From assembly GCF_009729415.1 (NCBI RefSeq), contig NZ_MPKW01000024.1:186001-250000 (forward strand): a stretch of DNA of 64,000 bases, given 5' to 3'. Below, piece after piece: positions 7,929-15,114 of this stretch; the first letter of the stretch is position 1; every line of letters begins with the position of its first letter. The notes below the pieces were generated by a model that was given only the letters and a program-made list of their open reading frames with translations, was not told the DNA's origin and searched no databases. The position numbers were made by a program, and so were the translations under genes. Source of the stretch: Mycolicibacterium sp. CBMA 234 (GTDB lineage: Bacteria > Actinomycetota > Actinomycetes > Mycobacteriales > Mycobacteriaceae).

Positions 7929-8518
7929 CCGACGTTCTCGGAGCGGTAAGGGCCCGGCTCGCAACGTATTTCGCGGGCCGCGGCAGCACCGCGGACCCGG
8001 TGGGCGCCAGCGTCACCTTTCTCGGCGCTGATCCCATCGAGGTGCTGCGCTACGGTCCGACCGACGACAACGTGTATCACTATGCGTCCCTGGGCTGTTC
8101 GCGGAACCCCATGACGGATCCGATGGACATGGTGGCCGACGGGACCAGCGGCCCGCGTGCAGAGGCCGTGCTGTCCCTGCGTGGCCCGACGCCGACGGGA
8201 CTGGCCCGCTCGATCGCGGTGCTGGCGTCGGCGCCGTCGGTCGAAGGCCTGATCCTGGAACCAGACGCCCTGATCGATCTGCAGCAACCGATCTGGCAGG
8301 GTGCGGCGTTCACCGCTTTTCTGTTGGGTGCCGGCGACATCGGCGACGTCGAATTGCCCGAGCCCTACCAGCCGGTGCGGATTCTGACGGCGACACCCAT
8401 CACGGCCACGGAGGCGGCGTGGGTGCGGCTCAAGGGTGCCGACGCCATGCGCGAAGCGTGGCGACAGGATGGCGTCGACGTCCTCGACCAACGGCGACGC
8501 GCGGCCGAACCCAGCTGA
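7925..8518 (+). CDS. Suppressor-of-fused (SUFU) domain protein coupled to sugC
   Basis: 197 residues from a GTG whose GTGA overlaps the sugC stop. The whole chain fits the bacterial SUFU family: IEVLRYGP, then the YHYASLGCSRNPM strand, EAVLSLRG, ARSIAVLASAPSVEGLILEP, a central aromatic/Gly AAFTAFLLGAG segment, and the closing LTATPITATEAAWVRLKGAD helix. Bacterial SUFU proteins are often immunity or chaperone-like partners; their biochemical role is unsettled. Here there is no toxin gene nearby, and the coupling to the trehalose ATPase argues for a housekeeping role connected with the transporter. From memory M. tuberculosis has no gene here between sugC and corA. Role in trehalose uptake is inference from position only. 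Confidence 0.85.
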   Translation: MTDVLGAVRARLATYFAGRGSTADPVGASVTFLGADPIEVLRYGPTDDNVYHYASLGCSRNPMTDPMDMVADGTSGPRAEAVLSLRGPTPTGLARSIAVLASAPSVEGLILEPDALIDLQQPIWQGAAFTAFLLGAGDIGDVELPEPYQPVRILTATPITATEAAWVRLKGADAMREAWRQDGVDVLDQRRRAAEPS

Positions 8519-8524
8519 CGAACG

Positions 8525-8803
8525 TCAGGAGACGTTGTTCGGGCAGACGACATCGACCCAGACGACGTCACCTGGTGCCGGCTCGTCCGATGACGGGTTG
8601 TTGACCCGGACCACCGAGCAGCTCGGCAGGATCTGCGGTTTGGCTCCGTTGAGCCAGTTCTGCATGACGGTGTAGCCCTCGGCTTCGAGGTCCCTGATGA
8701 CCGCGTCCGCGCCCCGGGCGTTTGCGGCGGGCGCGGCCACGCCCGCGAGAGCGGCACTGGCAATGGCACATGCGACTGCGATGGCCTTAGGTCCAATTTT
8801 CAT
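8525..8803 (-). CDS. Small secreted protein, unknown function
   Basis: 92 residues from ATG 8803. Residues 1-28 (MKIGPKAIAVACAIASAALA then a VAAPAANA cleavage site) form a Sec signal peptide; the mature part is about 65 residues. It contains ADAVIRDLEAEGYTVMQNWLNG, then two cysteines in LPSCSVV and VDVVCPN that could form a disulfide. Such short exported proteins are common in mycobacteria; no enzymatic motif. It converges with the SUFU gene (stops 6 bp apart) and lies downstream of corA on the same strand, separated by a hairpin. Confidence 0.78.
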   Translation of the reverse strand: MKIGPKAIAVACAIASAALAGVAAPAANARGADAVIRDLEAEGYTVMQNWLNGAKPQILPSCSVVRVNNPSSDEPAPGDVVWVDVVCPNNVS

Positions 8804-8877
8804 GGCGAAATCATGCCTGGCCTGCGGTATCCGGCGACGGGTTTTCACCGAAGCGTCACCCGCAGGGCCTTGTATTC

Positions 8878-8900
8878 ACAGCTTCCTTCCAGGAAGCTGT
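8878..8900 (-). terminator. Hairpin downstream of corA
   Basis: A perfect 10-bp stem, ACAGCTTCCT (8878-8887) and AGGAAGCTGT (8891-8900), with a 3-nt loop, begins 32 bp after the corA stop and lies 75 bp before the next leftward start. No U-run follows, as is usual for mycobacterial terminators. Confidence 0.55.
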
Positions 8901-8931
8901 CGACCCCGCAGGTTCGGTTCGCTGGATCGCG

Positions 8932-10038
8932 TTAGAGCCAGTGGTTGCGTCGGAATGTCCGGTACAGCAGCGTGCACACCGTCGCCATCAACGTCAGAAC
9001 GGCGAAATATCCGTAATGCCAATGCAATTCGGGCATGTTGTCGAAGTTCATGCCGTAGATGCCTGCGATCATGGTCGGCACTGCGGCCATGGCCACCCAC
9101 GCGGAGATCTTGCGCATGTCGACGTTCTGCTCCATGGCGACCTTGCCCAGCGCGGCCTGCACGAGTGAGCTCAGCAGGTCGTCGAATCCGGTGATCCGAT
9201 CGGCGGCCTGACTGTTGTGATCGTTGACATCGCGGATGTAGCGCCGGATTTCTTTTGAGATCAGGTCGGTGTGATCAGAGAGCAGGCGCTGTAGGGCCAT
9301 GTTCAGCGGGTTCACCGAATGCCGTAGCTCGACCACCTCGCGTTTGAGCAGGTAGATGCTCTCGATGTCGGTTTGAGTGTGCGAGGAGAAGACGTTCTGC
9401 TCGACGGCGTCGATATCGCTCTCGACCAGTTCTGTGACCTCGAGATAGCTGTCCACCACGTGGTCGGCGATGGCATGCATCACCGCGTAGGGCCCGAGCT
9501 TCAGAATGCCGGGCGACTCGTCCAATCGGTGCCGTACCCCGGCCAGCCCGCTGTGCTCGCCGTGGCGGACGGTGACCACGAAGTCCGGCCCGACGAACAC
9601 CATGATCTCGCCGGTTTCGACGATCTCGCGGGCATTGCCCACCGATTCGTGCGCAACGTAGCTGACGGTCTTGAGCACCAGAAACAGGGTCTGGTCATAC
9701 CGCTCCAGCTTGGGCCGCTGATGGGCGCAGACCGCGTCCTCGACGGCCAGCTCATGAAGTCCGAAAACATCGGCGACGGCCTGCATCTGGTGCTGGTCGG
9801 GCTCGTGCAGTCCGATCCAGACGAACGTGTCCATCCCCGCCGCGCGCAGTTCGCGCATCTTGGCCACCGCCGCGCCGTGGGTGTATTTGCCCGGCAGTCG
9901 CTCGCCGTCGGAGTAGACACCGCAGTCCACCGTGGCACGGGCGACCGGCACGTGGATGGAGCTGGCGTCGGGGCCGGTAGTGCCCTGTCTCGAGGTAGGG
10001 CGGAAGTTGGACGGCTGTAGTGCGCGAAACGACGGCAT
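8932..10038 (-). CDS. corA: Magnesium/cobalt transporter CorA
   Basis: 368 residues from ATG 10038, which has GGAGG nine bases upstream; an earlier in-frame start at 10089 would add an unlikely basic tail. The CorA signature YGMNF (GMN selectivity loop) lies at the end of the first of two C-terminal transmembrane helices (about residues 305-365), followed by the acidic periplasmic loop NMPELHW. The large N-terminal cytoplasmic domain forms the funnel that senses Mg2+. CorA pentamers admit Mg2+ and other divalent ions across the inner membrane. Counterpart by position: Rv1239c. Confidence 0.95.
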   Translation of the reverse strand: MPSFRALQPSNFRPTSRQGTTGPDASSIHVPVARATVDCGVYSDGERLPGKYTHGAAVAKMRELRAAGMDTFVWIGLHEPDQHQMQAVADVFGLHELAVEDAVCAHQRPKLERYDQTLFLVLKTVSYVAHESVGNAREIVETGEIMVFVGPDFVVTVRHGEHSGLAGVRHRLDESPGILKLGPYAVMHAIADHVVDSYLEVTELVESDIDAVEQNVFSSHTQTDIESIYLLKREVVELRHSVNPLNMALQRLLSDHTDLISKEIRRYIRDVNDHNSQAADRITGFDDLLSSLVQAALGKVAMEQNVDMRKISAWVAMAAVPTMIAGIYGMNFDNMPELHWHYGYFAVLTLMATVCTLLYRTFRRNHWL

Positions 10039-10126
10039 GCGGCAGAACCTCCGTGGGGCGGATTTCTGGGGCCTTTGGGCTGATCGCAAATGCTACGCGT
10101 AACCGGCGAGTAGCTTTTCGGTGAAG

Positions 10127-10141
10127 TAGCCTGACGCAGTG
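10127..10141 (+). promoter_or_regulatory. Leaderless promoter of the malic enzyme gene
   Basis: TAGCCT (10127-10132) fits the TANNNT extended -10 element, and the GTG start begins six bases later at 10139. Transcription starting at the G of GTG would give a leaderless mRNA. No ribosome binding site is visible. Confidence 0.45.
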
Positions 10142-11317
10142 TCGGATAAGTCAGGTGCAGTGCGCACTCCCCAGGTGGTCATTGATGACGCGGAGATTTT
10201 CGCCGCCCACGAAGGAGGCAAGCTCTCCGTAGCGCTCAATGAGCCGCTGGATACCCAGCGCGCGTTGTCGATCGCCTACACCCCGGGCGTCGCCCAGGTC
10301 AGCCGCGCCATCGCGGCCGACGCGACCCTGGCCAAGAAGTACACCTGGGCCAACCGTCTGGTTGCGGTCGTCAGCGACGGCAGCGCGGTGCTGGGTCTCG
10401 GGGACATCGGCCCGGCGGCATCGCTGCCGGTGATGGAGGGCAAGAGTGCCCTGTTCAAGACCTTCGGTGGGCTGGACTCCATCCCGATCGTGCTGGACAC
10501 CAAGGACCCCGACGAGATCGTCGAGACCCTGATCCGGCTGCGCCCGACGTTCGGCGCAGTCAACCTCGAGGACATCTCCGCCCCGCGTTGTTTCGAGATC
10601 GAGCGCCGCGTGATCGAGGCGCTGGATTGCCCCGTGATGCACGACGACCAGCACGGCACCGCCATCGTGGTGCTCGCGGCGCTGCTGGGCGCCACCAAGG
10701 TGCTTGGGCGCGACATGCACGATCTGAAGGTCGTGGTGTCCGGCGCCGGTGCCGCCGGTGTGGCGTGTACGAAGATCATGCTGGAAAGCGGCATCCGCGA
10801 CATCATCGTGCTCGACAGCAAGGGCATCGTGCACTCTGACCGCGGCGACCTGAACACCTTCAAGGCGACGCTCGCCGAGAAGACCAACCCGCGCGGCATC
10901 ACCGGCGGTGTCGCCGAAGCCCTCAAGGACGCTGACGTCTTCCTTGGGGTGTCCGCCGGCGTGGTGCCCGAAGAATTCATCGCGACCATGGCCCCGAACG
11001 GCATTGTGTTCGCGTTGTCCAATCCGGACCCGGAGATCCACCCGGATGTCGCACGCAAGTACGCGGCCGTGGTGGCCACCGGCCGTAGCGACTTCCCGAA
11101 CCAGATCAACAACGTGCTGGCGTTCCCCGGCGTGTTCCGCGGCGCCCTCGACGCCGGTGCCCGCCGCATCACCGAGGAGATGAAAGTGGCTGCCGCCCAA
11201 GCCATCTTCTCGGTCGTCGGTGACGACCTGTCCGTCGACTACATCGTGCCAAGCGCGCTCGACCCGCGGGTGGGTCCGGCGGTGGCGGCTGCAGTGGGCG
11301 CCGCATCGCAAGCCTGA
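10139..11317 (+). CDS. NAD(P)-dependent malic enzyme
   Basis: 392 residues from GTG 10139. Malic enzyme N-domain with LSIAYTPGVAQVSR, the catalytic Tyr/Lys region SDGSAVLGLGDIGPAASLPVMEGKSALFK, and the metal ligands LEDISAPRCFEIE and MHDDQHGTAI. The NAD(P) domain has VVVSGAGAAGVACTKI (about residues 199-214) and ends with the FPNQINNVLAFPGVFRGALD motif. Converts malate to pyruvate with CO2 release, linking the TCA cycle to pyruvate; Mg2+ or Mn2+ needed. It is the short type without the phosphotransacetylase-like tail of MaeB. In M. tuberculosis this position holds mdh (Rv1240), so the local malate enzyme has been replaced. Cofactor preference cannot be read safely. Confidence 0.93.
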   Translation: MSDKSGAVRTPQVVIDDAEIFAAHEGGKLSVALNEPLDTQRALSIAYTPGVAQVSRAIAADATLAKKYTWANRLVAVVSDGSAVLGLGDIGPAASLPVMEGKSALFKTFGGLDSIPIVLDTKDPDEIVETLIRLRPTFGAVNLEDISAPRCFEIERRVIEALDCPVMHDDQHGTAIVVLAALLGATKVLGRDMHDLKVVVSGAGAAGVACTKIMLESGIRDIIVLDSKGIVHSDRGDLNTFKATLAEKTNPRGITGGVAEALKDADVFLGVSAGVVPEEFIATMAPNGIVFALSNPDPEIHPDVARKYAAVVATGRSDFPNQINNVLAFPGVFRGALDAGARRITEEMKVAAAQAIFSVVGDDLSVDYIVPSALDPRVGPAVAAAVGAASQA

Positions 11318-11322
11318 ACACC

Positions 11323-12183
11323 GTGAAGTTCCGGTTCGCGGTGGGCAGTGCGGCGTTGGCCGCAGCGCTCACCGCGACCGTGGCGGGCTGCGGTAACGCG
11401 CAACAACCTGCCCCGGCTCCGGCCCTGACGGTGGGTGCTGCGGCGACGAATGAGTCCAAGCTGTTGGCCCACTTGTACGCGGCGGCGCTGGGGTACTTCG
11501 ATATCTCGACCCGCGTTCAGCAGGTTCCGGATCCTGTTGCGGCCCTTGACTCTGCCGACGTCACGGTGGTGCCGGGACTGACCGGTCAGCTGCTGACGAG
11601 GTTTGTCCCGCATGCCACGGCACGGGCCGACGAACAGGTCTACCGGTCGATGATCTCGGCGCTGCCCGAAGGTGTGGCGGCTGCCGACTACACCGCGTCC
11701 GCGCAGGACAAGCCGGCCGTCGCGGTCACCGAGGCGACTGCGACGGCGTGGGGCGCCCGCGACGTCGCGGTGCTGCCGATGCAGTGCCGCGGCGTATCCG
11801 TCGGGGTGGTGACGGGTGCCGCCCATCCCAAGCGGGTGGGTGATTGTGTCTTACCGTCGGCTCGTGAATTCCCGGACGCCGCAAGCCTTTTCGCTGCCTT
11901 GAAAGCTGGCGTAGTGACGCTGGCGTGGACGTCGACCACCGCGCCGGCGGCGCCGGCCGGCGTGACGGTGCTGACTGACCGCACTGCGCTGATCCGCGCC
12001 GAGAACGTGGTGCCGCTCTACCGGCGCAACGTGCTCGCCGAGCAACAGGTGTTGGCGCTCAACGGAATTGCCGGCGAACTGGATACCGCGACGCTGACCG
12101 ACATGCTCAGCCAGGTCGACAAGGGCGCCGATCCGGCCGCGGTGGCGGGTGCGTGGTTGAGCCAGCACCCGTTGGACCACTAG
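11323..12183 (+). CDS. lpqZ: Lipoprotein LpqZ, osmoprotectant-type solute-binding protein
   Basis: 286 residues from GTG 11323, five bases after the malic enzyme stop. Signal peptide with lipobox TVAGC (Cys23). The mature protein resembles the ProX/OpuAC substrate-binding family for glycine betaine and choline: LTVGAAATNESKLLAHLYAAAL, DVTVVPGLTGQLL, and the closing VVPLYRRNVLAEQQVLALNGIAGELDTATLTDML segment. No permease or ATPase lies next to it, so it either serves a transporter encoded elsewhere or has become an orphan. Position and length match Rv1244 (lpqZ). Confidence 0.9.
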   Translation: MKFRFAVGSAALAAALTATVAGCGNAQQPAPAPALTVGAAATNESKLLAHLYAAALGYFDISTRVQQVPDPVAALDSADVTVVPGLTGQLLTRFVPHATARADEQVYRSMISALPEGVAAADYTASAQDKPAVAVTEATATAWGARDVAVLPMQCRGVSVGVVTGAAHPKRVGDCVLPSAREFPDAASLFAALKAGVVTLAWTSTTAPAAPAGVTVLTDRTALIRAENVVPLYRRNVLAEQQVLALNGIAGELDTATLTDMLSQVDKGADPAAVAGAWLSQHPLDH

Positions 12184-12208
12184 CCGAGTCTTGGCACGGT
12201 GCGGCCCG

Positions 12209-13036
12209 CTATAACTTCGGCAGGACTCGTCCTGCAATGGCCGCGAACAGTCCCTGGTAGGCACCCGACCCGGTAATCCGGACGATCACGTCGACGATCT
12301 TGGCGTCGGGCCCGACCAAGACCCGGGCATGGCCCTTGCGAACCGCCTCCAGAATGATCTTGGCGGCCCGTTCCGGCGTGGTCAGCGTGCCCTTCTCGAA
12401 CAGCTGGATCAGGCCCGCGGAGTCGATACCCGCCACCGCGGTGGAGTTGCGCACGATGTTGGTCTTGATGCCGCCGGGGTGCACCGTGGTCACCTTGACC
12501 GGGTGCCCGGCCAGCTTCATCTCCTGACGCAGCGCCTCGGTGAAGCCGCGGACGGCGAATTTCGCTGCGTTGTAAGCGGATTGGCTCGGCACCGCGAACA
12601 ACCCGAAGATACTGGAGACGTTGACGACGTGCCCGTCGCCCGAAGCGATCAGGTGCGGCAGGAAGACCTTGGTGCCGTTGACGACGCCCCAGAAGTCGAC
12701 GTCCATCACCCGTTCGATGTCCTTGAACTGGCTGACCTCGACGTCACCGGTGAAGGCGATGCCGGCGTTGTTGTAAATCTGGTTGACCTTGCCGTAGTGC
12801 TTGACCACATCGTCGGCGTAGACCTCGAAGGCCTCCCGCTCGGCGACGTTGAGCCGGTCTGCCTTCACCGGGGCGCCGATGGCTTTGACCAGTGTCTCGG
12901 TCTCGGCCAGCCCCTCGGTGTCGATGTCGCTGATCGCCAGCTTGGCGCCGGAGCGGGCCAGCTCGAGGGCCAACGCCCTGCCGATACCTGATCCCGCTCC
13001 GGTGATGACGCAGACCTTGCCGGCGAATCCCTGCAT
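12209..13036 (-). CDS. Short-chain dehydrogenase/reductase (tandem copy 1, Rv1245c-like)
   Basis: 275 residues from ATG 13036 with AAGGAG seven bases upstream. Classical SDR: TGAGSGIG cofactor motif at residues 12-19, YNNAG at 88-92, catalytic Ser141/142, Tyr155 and Lys159 (AYNAAKF), and HPGGIKTNI. Asp after the second strand (ISDID) suggests NAD rather than NADP, though this is not certain. The C-terminal LVGPDAKIVDVIVRITGSGAYQ is shared with long-substrate mycobacterial SDRs. It lies 17 bp downstream of a close paralogue and is likely cotranscribed. Oxidises or reduces an unidentified alcohol/ketone. Confidence 0.92.
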   Translation of the reverse strand: MQGFAGKVCVITGAGSGIGRALALELARSGAKLAISDIDTEGLAETETLVKAIGAPVKADRLNVAEREAFEVYADDVVKHYGKVNQIYNNAGIAFTGDVEVSQFKDIERVMDVDFWGVVNGTKVFLPHLIASGDGHVVNVSSIFGLFAVPSQSAYNAAKFAVRGFTEALRQEMKLAGHPVKVTTVHPGGIKTNIVRNSTAVAGIDSAGLIQLFEKGTLTTPERAAKIILEAVRKGHARVLVGPDAKIVDVIVRITGSGAYQGLFAAIAGRVLPKL

Positions 13037-13053
13037 GAGTGCTCCTTGAGTCG

Positions 13054-13890
13054 TCAGTGCGAACGGGACGGCATCACCCGCGAGGTGACCCGCGAGAACA
13101 GGTCCTGGTAGGTGCCCGAGCCTGTGACCCGGATGACCAGGTCCAGCAGCTTGGCGTCCGGGCCGACGAGCACGCGGGCGTGGCCCTTGCGGACGGCTTC
13201 GAGAATGATCTTCGCGGCGCGCTCCGGCGTGGTCTTGGCCAGCTTCGCGTCGAAGGTCTTGGCCAGTTCCTGCGCGTCCAGGCCTTCAGCAGCAGTGGAG
13301 TTGCGGGCGATGCCGGTCTTCACGCCGCCGGGGTGCACTGTGGTGACCTTGACGGGGTGCCCGGCCAGCTTCATTTCCTGGCGCAGCGCCTCGGTGAAGC
13401 CGCGGACGGCGAACTTGGACGCGTTGTACGCGGCCTGGCCGGGCACGGCGAACAGGCCGAACACGCTGGAGACGTTGATGATGTGGCCGTCGCCGGAGGC
13501 AATCAGGTGCGGCAGGAACTCCTTGGTGCCGTTGACGACGCCCCAGAAGTTGACGTCCATGACCCGTTCGATGTCTTTGAACTGGCTGATTTCGACGTCG
13601 CCGGTGAACGCGATGCCGGCGTTGTTGTAAATCTGGTTGACCTTGCCGAAGTGCTCGGCGACGGCGTCGGCGTACAGCGCCAGGGCTTCCCGCTCGGTGA
13701 CGTTGAGCCGGTCGGCCTTCACGGGGGCGCCGATGGCCTTGATGCGCTCCTCGGTTTCGGCAAGCCCCTCGGTGTTGACGTCACTGATCGCCAGTTTGGC
13801 GCCCGAGCGGGCGAGTTCGATGGCGAGCGCCTGACCGATACCCGATCCGGCACCGGTGACGACGCACACTTTCCCGGCGAAGCCCTCCAT
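13054..13890 (-). CDS. Short-chain dehydrogenase/reductase (tandem copy 2)
   Basis: 278 residues from ATG 13890 (GGGAG upstream); longer in-frame extensions to 14010 lack support. Same motifs at the same residue numbers as the downstream copy: TGAGSGIG 12-19, YNNAG 88-92, Tyr155 and Lys159 (AYNASKF). Most residues to about 190 are identical; the copies diverge between about 195 and 225, a region that usually covers the substrate pocket in SDRs (here FDAKLAKTTPERA against LFEKGTLTTPERA). This suggests duplication followed by change of substrate range. From memory M. tuberculosis has only one copy (Rv1245c). Confidence 0.92.
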   Translation of the reverse strand: MEGFAGKVCVVTGAGSGIGQALAIELARSGAKLAISDVNTEGLAETEERIKAIGAPVKADRLNVTEREALALYADAVAEHFGKVNQIYNNAGIAFTGDVEISQFKDIERVMDVNFWGVVNGTKEFLPHLIASGDGHIINVSSVFGLFAVPGQAAYNASKFAVRGFTEALRQEMKLAGHPVKVTTVHPGGVKTGIARNSTAAEGLDAQELAKTFDAKLAKTTPERAAKIILEAVRKGHARVLVGPDAKLLDLVIRVTGSGTYQDLFSRVTSRVMPSRSH

Positions 13891-13931
13891 GAACACTCCC
13901 TTGTGTTGACGCGTGTTGACTTGGCGCCAGG

Positions 13932-14720
13932 CTATCCGATACCCGCGGTTCCGCCTGCGGCAGGCTTGGTCGCGGTGACCAGATGGGTGGACATCCCCGG
14001 GCCCCACCACATCCGCCAGCCGAGATTCCGTCGGCGGGCATTCCAGCCGAGTTCACGTAGCTGGCGCACGTGCGACGTCGTCTCGGCCAAATCCGCCACC
14101 ACTAGTCGGCCACCCGGTCGCAGTACCCGCGTGGCCTCGCTGATCGCCTTCGCGCGGGCGGGCCGGCCTGGAATGTTGTGCACCGCAAGGCTGCTGACGA
14201 TCACGTCCACGCTGTCGTCGGGAAACGGCAGGTTGGTCATGTCGGCGGTGTGCAGTTCGACCCGATCGGCGACACCTTCCAATTCGGCGTTGGCCCGGGT
14301 GTTGGACTCGGCATTGTGGGTCTGGTCGGCGCGCCAGATGTCCACTCCGATGGCTCGGCCCCGGGGGAGCAGTTTGGCGGCGGCGAGCAGCACCGCGCCC
14401 CGGCCGCAGCCCATGTCCAGGACAGTCTCGTCGCCGCGCAGTCCCAGCCCGCTGAGAAGCTGTGCCCACACCTCGAATTTGCCGATCCGAGTGGTCCGGA
14501 TGAACATCGCCGCGGTGATGGTCATGAACGCGCCGGTGGCGCCGACCGCCAGTGCCGCCAGGCGGTGTCGTGGCGCCAGCCTGGCCGCGGTCAGGAGCAG
14601 GGCCGTGCAGGTAGTCGCGGTGATGGCCGCGACGGCGGGTGCCGGCACCACGCGGTAGTCCCCGTCGAAGCCGTAGTCGGCACGGTGCTCGCGCAGCAGT
14701 GCGACGGTGTCGGTGCTCAT
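13932..14720 (-). CDS. Membrane-anchored SAM-dependent methyltransferase
   Basis: 262 residues from ATG 14720. Residues about 28-75 form two hydrophobic segments (AVAAITATTCTALLLTAARL and LAALAVGATGAFMTITAAMF) that anchor the enzyme. A class I methyltransferase follows: motif I VLDMGCGRGAVLL near residues 100-112, acidic GVDIW, motif TADMTNLPFPDDSVDVIVSSLAVHNI, and VLRPGGRLVVAD. The arrangement suits methylation of a lipid or quinone at the membrane; the substrate is unknown. It sits between the SDR pair and the XRE regulator, all leftward. From memory it is absent from this place in M. tuberculosis. Confidence 0.87.
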   Translation of the reverse strand: MSTDTVALLREHRADYGFDGDYRVVPAPAVAAITATTCTALLLTAARLAPRHRLAALAVGATGAFMTITAAMFIRTTRIGKFEVWAQLLSGLGLRGDETVLDMGCGRGAVLLAAAKLLPRGRAIGVDIWRADQTHNAESNTRANAELEGVADRVELHTADMTNLPFPDDSVDVIVSSLAVHNIPGRPARAKAISEATRVLRPGGRLVVADLAETTSHVRQLRELGWNARRRNLGWRMWWGPGMSTHLVTATKPAAGGTAGIG

Positions 14721-14777
14721 CAGCTCACCGTAAGTCGATGTGGCGTTTCACAGCGACATCCCAGTTCCCGCTTGAGG

Positions 14778-15038
14778 TTACGAGGCTGCCGCGCTGATCG
14801 GCCGCCAGACTTCGGCCAAAGATTCCAGGGGGATGCCGAGCGCATCGCTGAGGCCGATGATGGTGCCGAATGCGGGGGAGGGCAGTCGGCCGGTTTCGAT
14901 CTTGCGCAGTGTCTCCGGTGAGATGCCCGCGGAACGGGCCACGTCTTCCATGGTGCGCGCGCCTCGTGCAGCACGCAGCGCGGCACCGAGTCGGCGGCCG
15001 GCGGCGACTTGCGCGGGGCTCAGTGGGGTGCGGACCAT
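14778..15038 (-). CDS. XRE-family helix-turn-helix repressor
   Basis: 86 residues from ATG 15038. The HTH (about residues 16-72) is a Cro/C1-type fold: LGAALRAARGARTMEDVARSAGISPETLRKIETGRLPSPAFGTIIGLSDALGIPLESL. There is no added sensor domain, so it probably responds through a partner or through dimerisation. TACGGT at 15050-15045 lies six bases before the start, predicting a leaderless mRNA, and a CGGTATT-CA-AATACCG palindrome covers the -10/-35 spacer, consistent with autorepression. It is divergent from a methionine aminopeptidase gene. Confidence 0.9.
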   Translation of the reverse strand: MVRTPLSPAQVAAGRRLGAALRAARGARTMEDVARSAGISPETLRKIETGRLPSPAFGTIIGLSDALGIPLESLAEVWRPISAAAS

Positions 15039-15054
15039 GGGATCACCGTAGCGC

Positions 15055-15070
15055 CGGTATTCAAATACCG
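15055..15070. promoter_or_regulatory. Operator 1 of the XRE/MetAP intergenic region
   Basis: CGGTATT (15055-15061), CA, AATACCG (15064-15070). The 7-bp arms are perfectly inverted and occur again in the longer palindrome centred 28 bp away. The site lies between the predicted -10 (15050-15045) and -35 of the leftward XRE gene. Confidence 0.6.
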
Positions 15071-15071
15071 C

Positions 15072-15077
15072 TAGGCT
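15072..15077 (+). promoter_or_regulatory. Candidate -10 of the rightward MetAP gene
   Basis: TAGGCT lies between the two palindromes on the + strand. Transcription would start near 15084, within operator 2, so repressor bound there would block it. No convincing -35 is seen. Confidence 0.35.
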
Positions 15078-15078
15078 T

Positions 15079-15102
15079 GATCCGGTATTTAAATACCGGA
15101 TC
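15079..15102. promoter_or_regulatory. Operator 2: perfect 24-bp palindrome
   Basis: The half GATCCGGTATTT (15079-15090) is followed immediately by its exact complement to 15102, giving a perfect 24-bp palindrome. It contains the same CGGTATT/AATACCG core as operator 1. It ends just before GGGGAG, the probable ribosome binding site of the MetAP gene (GTG 15115). Confidence 0.7.
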
Positions 15103-15114
15103 GGGGAGTGCAAC

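Noticed and set aside
10039..10138. Possible Mg2+ riboswitch upstream of corA or the malic enzyme
   Set aside because: Only 100 bp shared by divergent genes, with a normal GGAGG site for corA and a leaderless start for the other; no M-box features.
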